DNA of 64,000 nt from JABDIY01 sp963803845 (GTDB lineage Bacteria > Actinomycetota > Acidimicrobiia > Acidimicrobiales > SZUA-35), in NCBI GenBank assembly GCA_963803845.1, contig CAWDNZ010000005.1:2356001-2420000 (forward strand), read 5' to 3'. The notes under the pieces were generated by a model. It saw nothing but the letters and a program-made list of their open reading frames with translations, was not told the origin of the DNA and made no database searches. The position numbers and the translations under genes were made by a program. Shown in pieces: positions 23,590-32,500 of the stretch; position 1 is the first letter of the stretch; every line of letters begins with the position of its first letter.

Positions 23590-26519
23590 CCATGATCACC
23601 ATTCAACTCAACGGGACGCCCACAACGGTCGAGGCGCAACCGCACGATTCGCTCTTCAGGATCCTGCGTCAGCTCGGCATGTTCTCGGTCAAGTACGGCT
23701 CCGCCACGGGCGAAACCGGGGCCGCGGCGGTGCTGCTGGATGGTGCGCTGGTGTCTTCTGAGGTAGTGCTGGCCTTGAAGGCCGATGGCCACAGCGTCAC
23801 CACGGTCGAGTCGCTGAACACCGAGTCGGGGCTCCATCCCATTCAGGCCGCATTCGCCGCCACCGGCGCCCTGCAGTCGGGTTATTCCGCCGGTGCCATG
23901 GTGTTGGGCACCATGGCCTTGCTGGAGCAAAACCCCGACCCTTCCGAAGCAGAAATCCGTGACATGTTGTCCGGAATCCTCGATCGTGAAACCGGCTACG
24001 TGAAGCCGGTGGAAGCGGTGCTCCGAGCCGCCGCCGTCATGCGCGGGGACTCGGTGGACCCGTTCGCCCCGCTGATCGTCCCCACCCTGACCGATGGCAC
24101 CAACCCCGCCACGATCGACCCCAACGATGCCGGACCCCTAGCTTCGCCGTCGGTCCCCCGGGTCGTTCCCTCCATCGACGTGCCAGACATGGCGGTGGTC
24201 GGTAAAGGCGAGGTCAAGGTTGACGCCTTGAAGTTGGTCAAGGGTAATCCGGCCTTCACCGACGACATCGAACCACGGGGCATGCTCTATGCCAAGGTGT
24301 TGCACAGCCCCCACGCCCACGCTCGAATCGTCTCGATCGACGACGCTGCGGCCGTCGCCCTGCCCGGTGTTCATGCCGTGCTGCATCACGGCAACACGCC
24401 TCGGGTGAAGTATGCGTCGGGAGGACAGTCATGGCCCAACCCCCATCCGTATGACCAGGTGAGCTTCGACGACACCGTCCGCCACGTCGGAGATCGGGTG
24501 GCGGCCGTGGCGGCCGAATCGATCGAACTGGCCGAGCAAGCGGTACGGCTGATCGAGGTGACCTACGAAGTGCTGCCGGCGGTCTTCGACGAGTTGGAGG
24601 CCATCAAACCGGGGGCGCCGGTCATTCACAGCGAGACCGATACCGAAGAGATCTACGATCGTGACCGCAACATCGTTCATCACTTCGAGGCCGAACGGGG
24701 CAGTGTGGAGGCCGCGTTTGCTGCCGCGCCAAAGGTGTACGAAGGCACCTTCCGTGTGCACCAGGTGCAGCAGGTTCCCATCGAGCCGCACATCTCCATC
24801 GCCTGGCTGGATTCCGACGAACGGATGGTGGTGAGGACGGCCACCCAGGTGCCATTCCATACCCGCCGCATGCTCGCCCCGCTGATCGATATGGAGATCA
24901 AGAACATCCGGGTGATCAAACCGCGGATCGGTGGCGGTTTTGGTGCCAAGCAGGAGATGTTGATCGAAGACATCGTGGCGCATCTGGCTATCGCTACCCG
25001 CCGGCCGGTTCGCCTTGAACTCACCCGGGAAGAAGAGTTCTGGGCCAGCCGCACGAGGCACCCGCAAACGATCACCTTCCGTTCCGCAGTCGACGGCGAT
25101 GGCAACCTCACCGCCCAACACATGCGCCTGGTTGGTAATACCGGCGCCTATGGCACCCACGGCTACACCGTGCAGGCCGTGAGTGGCCTACGCGGGCTGA
25201 CGTCATACAACGCCCCCAACAAACGTTTCGATTGCGACGTTGCCTACACCAATATTCCGGTCCCCGGCGCCTATCGCGGGTATGGCGCCCCGCAGGCCGA
25301 GTTCGCGCTCGAATGTCACATGGAAGACATCGCTCACGATCTGGGGCGAGACCCACTGGAATTCAAACGTCAGAACTGGGTGAAGCTGGGCGACGAGTTG
25401 AACATCGCCCCCCACATAGGCGAACGCGCCTCCGACGGAACCGTTGAACTGGACGAGTATCCACGGGTGATGTCGTCCGGCATCGAGGAGTGCGTGGCCC
25501 AAGGTCAGCGGTCGATCGGCTGGCACCGCCGACTGGACCCCCAATGGCGTCAACCGGCCGATCGGCCCCATATCCGGCGAGGCTTGGGTTTCGCATTCTG
25601 TATGCACGGCTCGGGCATTCCGTTCCTGGACATGGGTGGCTGCAGTATCAAGATCAACGACGATGGCTCGTTCAACATGTTGGTGGGCGCCACCGACCTC
25701 GGCACCGGTGCCGACACCGTGTTGGGTCAGATCGCCGCCGAGGTTCTGGGGGTGCCGCTGGAGGACATCATCGTCTATTCCTCCGATACCGACGTCACCC
25801 CGTTCGACACCGGGGCCTACGCATCTTCCACCACCTACATCTCCGGAACGGCAGCCAAGCTGGCGGCCGAAGTGGTGCGCAAGCGGATCAAGGAGCGGGC
25901 CGCCGAAATGCTCGGCGTGGAAGAACCGTGCACGCTCGAACTCCATGACCGGCGGATCTGGGCGCCTGATGGGCGTTCGATCACCATGGAGGAGCTGGCC
26001 CTGCACACGCTGCACTGGGAAGACCAGGAGCAGATCATGGGTACCGCTTCCTTCATGTCGCCCGATTGCCCTCCACCATTTGCCGCCCAGTTTGTGGAGA
26101 TCGAAGTGGACATTCAAACCGGGCAGGTGGAGGTCATCAAGATGACCATGGCGGTTGACTGCGGAGTGGCGATCAACCCCATCACTGCGTCGGGCCAGGT
26201 GGAGGGCGGCATGGTGCAGGCCTTGGGGTATGCCCATTGCGAAGAGTACGCCTACGACGACACGGGGCGAATGCTCAACGACACCCTCGGCCCCTACAAG
26301 ATCTATCGAGCCGACGAAATGCCGGCTACTGAGGTGTTCCTGGTGCAGACCTTGGAGGACTCCGGCCCGTTCGGCGCCAAGGCAGTTGCCGAAATCCCCA
26401 AGGATGGTGTGGCGCCGGCGATCCGCAATGCGATCATCAACGCCACTGGTGTTTCGATCAACAATCTGCCGTTCACACCCGAGCGAGTGTGGTCGGCCCT
26501 GCGGTCGGCTGGCGTGTAG
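23586..26519 (+). CDS. xdhD: XdhD: selenium-dependent xanthine/purine dehydrogenase, molybdopterin subunit
   Basis: 977 residues. Residues 1-150 have the fold of the ferredoxin plus [2Fe-2S] helical domains, but every cysteine is replaced: the first-cluster loop reads KYGSATGETGAAAV and the second-cluster loops read QSGYSAGAM and GILDRETGY. The remainder is a full molybdopterin domain with GGGFGAKQ (about 450), GAYRGYGAPQAEF (about 560), TDLGTGADTVLGQ (about 700) and the catalytic Glu in GPFGAKAVAE (about 935). E. coli XdhD shows the same cysteine loss (family knowledge). Predicted to hydroxylate a purine with a Mo-Se-type cofactor matured by the YqeB/YqeC/XdhC-like products downstream. Confidence 0.93.
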   Translation: MTMITIQLNGTPTTVEAQPHDSLFRILRQLGMFSVKYGSATGETGAAAVLLDGALVSSEVVLALKADGHSVTTVESLNTESGLHPIQAAFAATGALQSGYSAGAMVLGTMALLEQNPDPSEAEIRDMLSGILDRETGYVKPVEAVLRAAAVMRGDSVDPFAPLIVPTLTDGTNPATIDPNDAGPLASPSVPRVVPSIDVPDMAVVGKGEVKVDALKLVKGNPAFTDDIEPRGMLYAKVLHSPHAHARIVSIDDAAAVALPGVHAVLHHGNTPRVKYASGGQSWPNPHPYDQVSFDDTVRHVGDRVAAVAAESIELAEQAVRLIEVTYEVLPAVFDELEAIKPGAPVIHSETDTEEIYDRDRNIVHHFEAERGSVEAAFAAAPKVYEGTFRVHQVQQVPIEPHISIAWLDSDERMVVRTATQVPFHTRRMLAPLIDMEIKNIRVIKPRIGGGFGAKQEMLIEDIVAHLAIATRRPVRLELTREEEFWASRTRHPQTITFRSAVDGDGNLTAQHMRLVGNTGAYGTHGYTVQAVSGLRGLTSYNAPNKRFDCDVAYTNIPVPGAYRGYGAPQAEFALECHMEDIAHDLGRDPLEFKRQNWVKLGDELNIAPHIGERASDGTVELDEYPRVMSSGIEECVAQGQRSIGWHRRLDPQWRQPADRPHIRRGLGFAFCMHGSGIPFLDMGGCSIKINDDGSFNMLVGATDLGTGADTVLGQIAAEVLGVPLEDIIVYSSDTDVTPFDTGAYASSTTYISGTAAKLAAEVVRKRIKERAAEMLGVEEPCTLELHDRRIWAPDGRSITMEELALHTLHWEDQEQIMGTASFMSPDCPPPFAAQFVEIEVDIQTGQVEVIKMTMAVDCGVAINPITASGQVEGGMVQALGYAHCEEYAYDDTGRMLNDTLGPYKIYRADEMPATEVFLVQTLEDSGPFGAKAVAEIPKDGVAPAIRNAIINATGVSINNLPFTPERVWSALRSAGV

Positions 26520-26527
26520 GGCCTCTG

Positions 26528-27319
26528 GTGACTACCGATCGGGAGATCGCTGTTGGTCTGGTGACCGCCCTCGAGGAGGGGTTTGCCGCGGTCATGGCAA
26601 CCGTCACCCGCACCAACCGATCCGTCCCGCGCCACGCCGGCGCCAAGATGTTGGTGCTTTCCGACGGCCGTCAGCTTGGCACGATCGGCGGAGGAGAGAT
26701 GGAGGGTCGCGTTCGTGAGGCCTCCGCCGAGCTCATCACCACTGGACAGTCCACCACCATCGATTACGACCTGGTCGACCCCGGCCGTGGCGACCCGGGT
26801 GTGTGTGGCGGTTCGGTATCAATTCACCTGGAGGTTTTCATGCCCCAACCCCATCTTGTAGTTGTTGGCTGCGGTCACGTTGGAGCGGCGGTGATCGAGC
26901 TAGCCCATTGGCTCGGGTATCGGGTGACCGCCATCGACGATCGTGACGAACTCGCCCACCAAGATCGCTTGGCCGACGCCGATGTTGTTCTGAGCGGACC
27001 ATTGGAAGACTCGCTTCTTGAAGCCGGGATCGACGAGCGAACCCATGTGGTTCTTCTCACCCGCAACGTTGGCGTTGATGCCGAAGTTCTACCGTTTGTG
27101 CTCGAATCCGCGGCCCGGTCGATCGGCGTGATGGGCAGTGCCCGTCGTTGGCAGACCACCCGTCAGAAGCTTCTGGACATTGGCGTGGCCGAGGATCAAC
27201 TGGATCGGGTGGTCTCCCCCATCGGTCTCGACATCGCGGCGGAAACTCCAACCGAAATCGCACTGTCGATCATGACCGAACTCGTTTCGCAGCGCCGCCG
27301 GAAATCAACTCCGCAATGA
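26528..27319 (+). CDS. XdhC/CoxI-family molybdenum cofactor sulfuration/selenation accessory protein
   Basis: 264 residues. N-terminal XdhC/CoxI domain (MATVTRTNRSVPRHAGAKML; GTIGGGEMEGRV; CGGSVSIHLEVF), then an XdhC Rossmann domain (LVVVGCGHVGAAVIELAHWLG; VMGSARRW; ISPIGLDI-like VVSPIGLDI). XdhC proteins bind Moco and protect or insert it after its sulfuration. GTG at 26528 is chosen, 9 bp after xdhD; an upstream ATG would overlap xdhD by 31 bp. Overlaps yqeB by 4 bp. Confidence 0.9.
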   Translation: MTTDREIAVGLVTALEEGFAAVMATVTRTNRSVPRHAGAKMLVLSDGRQLGTIGGGEMEGRVREASAELITTGQSTTIDYDLVDPGRGDPGVCGGSVSIHLEVFMPQPHLVVVGCGHVGAAVIELAHWLGYRVTAIDDRDELAHQDRLADADVVLSGPLEDSLLEAGIDERTHVVLLTRNVGVDAEVLPFVLESAARSIGVMGSARRWQTTRQKLLDIGVAEDQLDRVVSPIGLDIAAETPTEIALSIMTELVSQRRRKSTPQ

Positions 27320-28131
27320 CCCTGGCCCCTGAGCGGCCGAATCTCTGCGTAGTCAGAGGAGGCGGGGACATCGCCACGGGTGTGGTGTGGAGGTTGTGGA
27401 CGGCCGGCTGGCCGGTGGTGGTGTGTGAGCTGGCTGCGCCATTGACCATTCGCCGCACGGTTTCGGTGTCTACCGCCGTCACCGAGGGCCGTTTCGCAGT
27501 GGAGAGCATGGAGGCGGTCCTCGCTGCCGATGTGAATTCGGCCGCCGCCCTTGCCGCCGATGGTGTTGTTGGGGTGGTGGTCTCCCCCGAGCTTCCCGCT
27601 CTGGCCGCCGACGTTGTGATCGACGCCCGGCTGGCCAAACGAAACATCGACACATCGATCGGCGACGCCCCGCTGGTGGTTGGCCTGGGACCGGGGTTCG
27701 AAGCCGGCGTCAACTGCCATGCGGCGGTGGAAACCAAACGCGGTCATCGGCTGGGGCGGGTTTTGTGGTCCGGTGCTACGGCGGCGAATACCGGAATCCC
27801 CGGAACGATCGGTGGGAAGTCGGCCGAGCGAGTTCTTCGAGCCCCGATCGATGGGACGGCCACCTGGAACGTGAGTATCGGCGACCTTGTTGAAGACGGC
27901 CAACTCCTTGGCAACGTAGGCGATTCGCCGGTTCGTGCTCCGTTTGCCGGCACCGTCCGCGGTCTGATCGCAGACAGCGTGAAACTCACGAGCGGTTTGA
28001 AGATTGGCGACGTTGACCCTCGTGGTGACTCCACCGCCTGTTATGAGATCTCGGACAAAGCACTCTCCATCGGCGGCGGAGTTGTGGAGGCGGTGTTGAC
28101 ATGGTCGAGGTCCGAGCGGTCCAACCGATAG
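27316..28131 (+). CDS. yqeB: YqeB-family selenium-dependent molybdenum hydroxylase maturation protein
   Basis: 271 residues. Begins VVRGGGDIATGVVWRLWTAGWPVVVCELAAPLTIRR when scanned from residue 12, the characteristic RGGGDxATG start of YqeB. Middle part VVIDARLAKRNIDTSIGDAPLVVGLGPGFEAG and the biotinyl-like C-terminal module (VRAPFAGTVRGLI) are also family features. YqeB is found only with selenium-dependent molybdenum hydroxylases. ATG overlaps the preceding stop by 4 bp; the frame runs on over yqeC by 31 bp. Confidence 0.93.
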   Translation: MTLAPERPNLCVVRGGGDIATGVVWRLWTAGWPVVVCELAAPLTIRRTVSVSTAVTEGRFAVESMEAVLAADVNSAAALAADGVVGVVVSPELPALAADVVIDARLAKRNIDTSIGDAPLVVGLGPGFEAGVNCHAAVETKRGHRLGRVLWSGATAANTGIPGTIGGKSAERVLRAPIDGTATWNVSIGDLVEDGQLLGNVGDSPVRAPFAGTVRGLIADSVKLTSGLKIGDVDPRGDSTACYEISDKALSIGGGVVEAVLTWSRSERSNR

Positions 28132-28763
28132 CGATCGCTGAGCTGGCCAAGACGCTGGAGCTGGGATCCCACGAGCTGATCTCGCTGGTGGGCGGCGGAG
28201 GCAAGACCACGATGTTGCTGTCGCTTGGCCGCCAACTGGAGGGAACGGTGGTGCTCACCACCACGACGAAGATGAACAAGGACCACACCGACGGCTATCC
28301 CGTACTCTTCAGCCCAAGCGATACCGAGCTGTCGGACGCCCTGGCCTCGCATGGCACCGTCGTGGTGTGGCGAGGCACCGACGGGCGTAAGGCGCTTGGT
28401 GTGCAACCAGAGTTCTGTGACCGTTGGTTCGGGCTGGCGAATCATGTGGTGGTGGAGGCTGACGGAGCGCGCCGCCGACCGCTCACTGCCCCCGGACCGT
28501 TCGAACCAGTGGTTCCGCAGCACACCACACTCCTGGTTGCATGCGTTGGCGCCGACTCGTTCGGGCGAGTGATCGCCGACCAGTGTCACCGCCCGATGCG
28601 GGTTGCCGCGCTAGCTGGCTGTTCGCCATACCAACGGCTCACGCCGGAGCGACTGGCCAAGGTCTTGCTGAGCGAGCGAGGACTCCAGAAGGACCGGCCG
28701 GCCGCCGCCCGCTTTGCGATCGTCCTCACCAAGGTTGCTGAAGGCAGACATGGCTTTCGTTGA
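28101..28763 (+). CDS. yqeC: YqeC-family selenium-dependent hydroxylase accessory protein, frameshifted near its end
   Basis: 220 residues as read. P-loop LVGGGGKTTMLLSLG (about 30-44), then VLTTTTKM, and VVVEADGARRRPLTAP, all typical of YqeC. After FAIVLTKVAEG the frame gives only RHGFR and stops. In the +1 frame the sequence continues AFVEELVQIIGDRARTVVLT to a stop at 28815, which is the expected C-terminal helix and strand. Removing one A of the AA at about 28741-28742 joins the parts as TKVAEADMAFVEEL. So the gene probably extends to 28815, with a one-base insertion that is real or an assembly error. Confidence 0.85.
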   Translation: MVEVRAVQPIAIAELAKTLELGSHELISLVGGGGKTTMLLSLGRQLEGTVVLTTTTKMNKDHTDGYPVLFSPSDTELSDALASHGTVVVWRGTDGRKALGVQPEFCDRWFGLANHVVVEADGARRRPLTAPGPFEPVVPQHTTLLVACVGADSFGRVIADQCHRPMRVAALAGCSPYQRLTPERLAKVLLSERGLQKDRPAAARFAIVLTKVAEGRHGFR

Positions 28764-28837
28764 GGAGCTGGTGCAGATCATCGGTGACCGAGCCAGGACC
28801 GTCGTGCTCACGTAGCTTCCCTCCGTTGACCTCGCCC

Positions 28838-28886
28838 GGACGCGTCGAAAGGTTGCAGAGCAACACTTTCGAGGCAGGTTGATGGG
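28838..28886 (+). repeat. Dispersed palindromic repeat, family A, copy 3
   Basis: GGACGCGTCGAAAGGTTG, a short loop, CAACACTTTCGAGGCAGG. Stem arms well kept. It lies between convergent genes (yqeC and the repeat-protein gene). Confidence 0.75.
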
Positions 28887-28891
28887 TATGC

Positions 28892-29434
28892 TCAATCGTT
28901 CGCCCAGGTCGGAGCCAAGTCAGCATTCGGGCCACCATTGATTGAGGGCGCTGCAGTCGTCTGACCCGCAGCCCAGGTCGGCGCCAAGTCGGCGTTGGGC
29001 CCCCGGTTGACAGCAGGCGCTGCAGTTGTCTGACCCGCAGCCCAGGTCGGAGCCAAATCAGCGTTGGGGCCCCGGTTGACAGCGGGGGCGACCCGAGTTG
29101 CGGTCAGCGTCCAATCAGCAGGCAGATCCACGTTCGGACCCCGGCTGGTATCCACAGCGCTGACGGCAACCGCTGGTTGAGAGGATTCCGTGCCGGCCTG
29201 CTGCACCATCGCAGCGATTCCCGTTGCGGCCAGCACAGCAGCGATGCCGGCCCCCACGATCCAACGTCGTTGTTGCCTCTGTGGACCCTGTGGCTGCCGT
29301 GGCCCTTCCTGCCCGAAGTCGGTTCGACGGGCCGAGCCTGCGTGGCTGATGGGACCTGCCTCTCGGCGGGGCGCCGGTGCCAGGGTGGCGGTTGCTGTAG
29401 CGGTGGCGGTGCGGAAGTTGATGTAGCTGCTCAT
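28892..29434 (-). CDS. Small membrane protein with three 23-residue tandem repeats
   Basis: 180 residues. The N-terminal 60 residues are basic and Pro/Gln/Arg-rich (cytoplasmic), followed by one membrane helix (WIVGAGIAAVLAATGIAAMV, about 58-78). The outer part carries three near-identical repeats with core PxVNRGPNADLAPTWAAGQ, and a weaker fourth (SRGPNVDLPADWT) before them. AAAGGAG precedes the ATG at 29434. No family recognised. It is co-directional with, and 135 bp downstream of, the giant SARP-kinase gene. This recalls afsS, a small repeat protein downstream of afsR in Streptomyces, although the sequences are not alike. Confidence 0.75.
   Translation of the reverse strand: MSSYINFRTATATATATLAPAPRREAGPISHAGSARRTDFGQEGPRQPQGPQRQQRRWIVGAGIAAVLAATGIAAMVQQAGTESSQPAVAVSAVDTSRGPNVDLPADWTLTATRVAPAVNRGPNADLAPTWAAGQTTAAPAVNRGPNADLAPTWAAGQTTAAPSINGGPNADLAPTWAND
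28903..29094 (-). repeat. 69-bp tandem repeats inside the small membrane protein gene
   Basis: CCCAGGTCGG starts recur at 28903, 28972 and 29041, an exact 69-bp (23-codon) period, with the third unit incomplete. Differences between units are mostly silent or single-residue, indicating recent duplication. Confidence 0.85.
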
Positions 29435-29496
29435 GATGCTCCTTTCGAGCCCGAACGGTTCGGATCTCGTTTGCAGCCCTCACACTGAAGTAGCGC

Positions 29497-29529
29497 CCTT
29501 GCAATCGATGTTCGGCGACTTGCAATCGA
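29497..29529. promoter_or_regulatory. Direct repeat TTGCAATCGA x2 upstream of the repeat-protein gene
   Basis: TTGCAATCGA at 29499-29508 and 29520-29529, a 21-bp period (two helical turns); the second is part of ACTTGCAAT, which also occurs upstream of the SARP gene. SARP regulators bind heptamer direct repeats spaced by one or two turns, so this is a candidate target site of that neighbour (inference). It lies 63-95 bp before the start codon. Confidence 0.45.
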
Positions 29530-29568
29530 CTGTCAGCCGGCACGAAAGAGCCCTTGAACAGCGATTAC

Positions 29569-32500
29569 TCAGGTACAGACCGAACGCAACGGCTCATCGC
29601 CAGGAACCAGCCGATCCCACTCGTCCTGGGTCAGCTGGCGGCTCACAAGGCCGCACGCTTTCTCGATCCAGCGCTCTGGGCTAACCGGAATCTGCAGGAT
29701 CTTCCCGTCGGAGTGAATCCACATGGTTTCGGACTCGGCGTCGTACCAACCGGGCTGGCTCGTGAAGGCGCCAGACCCGTTGTAGACGATCGTGGGGACG
29801 TTTCGTTCCTCCACGTCGTACAGCCGCACCGTGCCGTCGAACATGGCCAGCACGATCTTCGACCCGTCGTCGGTGATGCCGATCGTCGACACGAGCCCTT
29901 CAACGGGAATCGCTCCACTTCGCCGGTCGGGACAGTCGAGCACGAGATCGGGCCCTGTTCGAATCCTTGCGCAGCCCCAAGCGTACCCATCGCCAGCGTC
30001 GTGCCGTCGGCACTCATCGTCATCGCATACGGCTCGACACCGATCTGAATCAGTTCGCCGACCAGTGCACCAGCTGGCGTCGAAAGTACGAAGCGCACCG
30101 CTGCGATCGGCCACCATCAGGCCACCGTCGATCGTCGGGATGGCCCAGAAACCATTGAGCCTCGACACGGAACACGACCGTCGGATTTCCACGAGTGAGC
30201 TCGCACCAGCATCGCCTCGGTCGCCTGGACGGAGCCCGGCAGTCTCGCTGGAGCGGACACCGAGGATGGCGTAGAGATCACCCGAACCGGGCGCCGGAGG
30301 GATGATTTCCGTACGGAAACCAACCCACGTCGGGTTCGCTGCCGACCTCGAGCATGTCCACCATCTCGTCGCCTTCCCAGCGGCCCAGCAACAGCTCCTC
30401 GTTCATGGCCCAGAGCGCCGTCCGGTTCGGCGTACATGAAGCGAGGGACGAATTCGCTCCCGTCGGGCAGTCGCAACTCGACATTCTCGCGATCACCAGT
30501 GGCAAGATCGACGATCTCGAGCTCGTCGCCGGGTCGGTTGACGACCGTGGCCAGCCCGTCGAGCACGGCCACAGCGCTGAATCCGTCAGCCTCCCAGGCT
30601 GCTGATAAGTGCGTTGGAATCGAGGTCGTACACGTTGCGCCGCCGCCGCTCGGTGACGGTCACGATCAGACCGTCGGGCTCGTATGATCGCCTTGCTCGA
30701 CGTTCTGCAGTTCTGCAACGCAACGGTTCGCTCTCGGTGATCGATCGGAAGTGTGATCGAATCCCTTCCGACCAGGATAATCTGTACCGTCGGGATGGAA
30801 CCCGACATCGTTGTACCCCACGACTTGATTGGTGCGGATCTCACCGAGGACTCTCACCGCTGCGGGGGTCCACCGTTACCACAGTTCCGCCCAAGCGGTG
30901 CGACGATCAGGTCACCGTGTCGGGATCGAACGCCAACGGCGGTCGGCGTCTGCGGGAGGTCGATCGTTGAACCTCCGCACTGGTTTCTGCGTCGATCACG
31001 ATCAGGTGCCTCCTTCGTCAGCGGTGTTCGAATTGGCAATGCGAACACCAACAGCGTTTCATCCGAATTGACCACCTCGCTGCGAGGAAGCCTCCGGGTG
31101 ACGTTATCGCCGAACCTTTCACCGGACTCTCGATCAAGTAAGGCGAGAGTAGTGCCCTCCTCTCAGAACTCGACGACGGCAAGACGATCGACTCGTCTCA
31201 AGTACGGGAAAGGTCGGCAACATCGAAGGTCACCTCCGTCTCCCAGTTCGGACCCATCCAGATCTTCGAGCCCTCAGGCATCCGCACGGCCACTCCACCA
31301 TCGTCGGTCCGGAAGCCGATGGCACATTCGTCTGGGGCTTGGCCGCCGTCGAGAACCTCACCGGTCGCCAGATTGCGGACAACCATTCGACCGTCGACGG
31401 TGGCCAGCTCGGCTGCCGCCGGAAAGCCCGTGAGGAATTCGCGCCGATACCGATGCAGTCATCGACCAACGGTTCCCAGCTGGCGATGCGACCACCAGTG
31501 GTCGCACCGCTAAGGCACGCTCAGCAAGCCTGCTCGGTGTCAGCACCGGGCTGCCGTTCGTGGGCCTCTAGCGCCAGAAGCAGCCCCAACTCCGGGTCGT
31601 CGATTCGTGCCGCCGCCGACCGGCTGATGAGGGTGGCCAGCTCGGCCCTTTGGGTCTGATCGGTCGCCCGCTGCCGTTGCACCACAGCCACACTGCCGGC
31701 AATCAGGGCCAGAACGAGAGCCACGCCAACTCCCGTGACCAGGCGGCGCAGACGACGAACGCGGTGGCGCTCGACGAGCAGCTCGGTGTTCGACGCATCG
31801 TGCGACGCAGCAAGATGCTCCCGTTCCTGGGTGGTGAGCCTCAGCGGGGGTCGCTCCAGCCAACCGTCGTAACGGCTCAGTCGGGCGCCGGTCAGGAGGA
31901 AGTCGGCGTGACGATCACGATCGGACCATTCCGCGGCGGAAACTGCCAAACGTCGCTGCGCCCGAATGTCGGAACGGGCATCGTCGATCCAATGGCGCAG
32001 CCGCGTCCATTCGGTCAGCAGCGCCTCGTGGGCGATCTCCACGGTTGGACCCCGCGTGATCGGATCGCGGTCGAAGCTCAGCAGACGGTGCCGACCGAAT
32101 ACTTCCAGCACCGAAGAGACGTCATCACGGGCCACGTCGGCCAGTTCGCTCACGAGAGCCCGGCGGCGAGTGTCGGCGGGACCCATCGTCGATGGTCACC
32201 AGCCGGAGAAAGACGTCGTGAACGGCTGCCCTTTCGTCCTTATCAAGGTCCTCGTACAGCGCATCGGCTCGGCGGGCCAGTGCTGCGGAGACACCGCCGA
32301 GGGAGCGGTATGCGTCAGCGGTTATGACACGACCGCTCCGTTGCTCGAACAGCTCTGTCAGCGCATACTGCAGCAACGGCAGATGCGGTCGACTGTCCGG
32401 ACATGTCGGCCTCGATCAATGCCACGAGCCCCGGTTCAAACGACACGCCAACGTCGCCGGCGGGAGCAGTGATGGTGCGATCCAGTTCCTGAGCGTTCAT

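Noticed and set aside
25203..26237. 344-codon minus-strand frame over xdhD
   Set aside because: Shadow of the molybdopterin domain; no family features.
28903..29094. Regular 69-bp repeats considered as a CRISPR array
   Set aside because: Units are contiguous, without unique spacers, in frame and coding; no cas genes.
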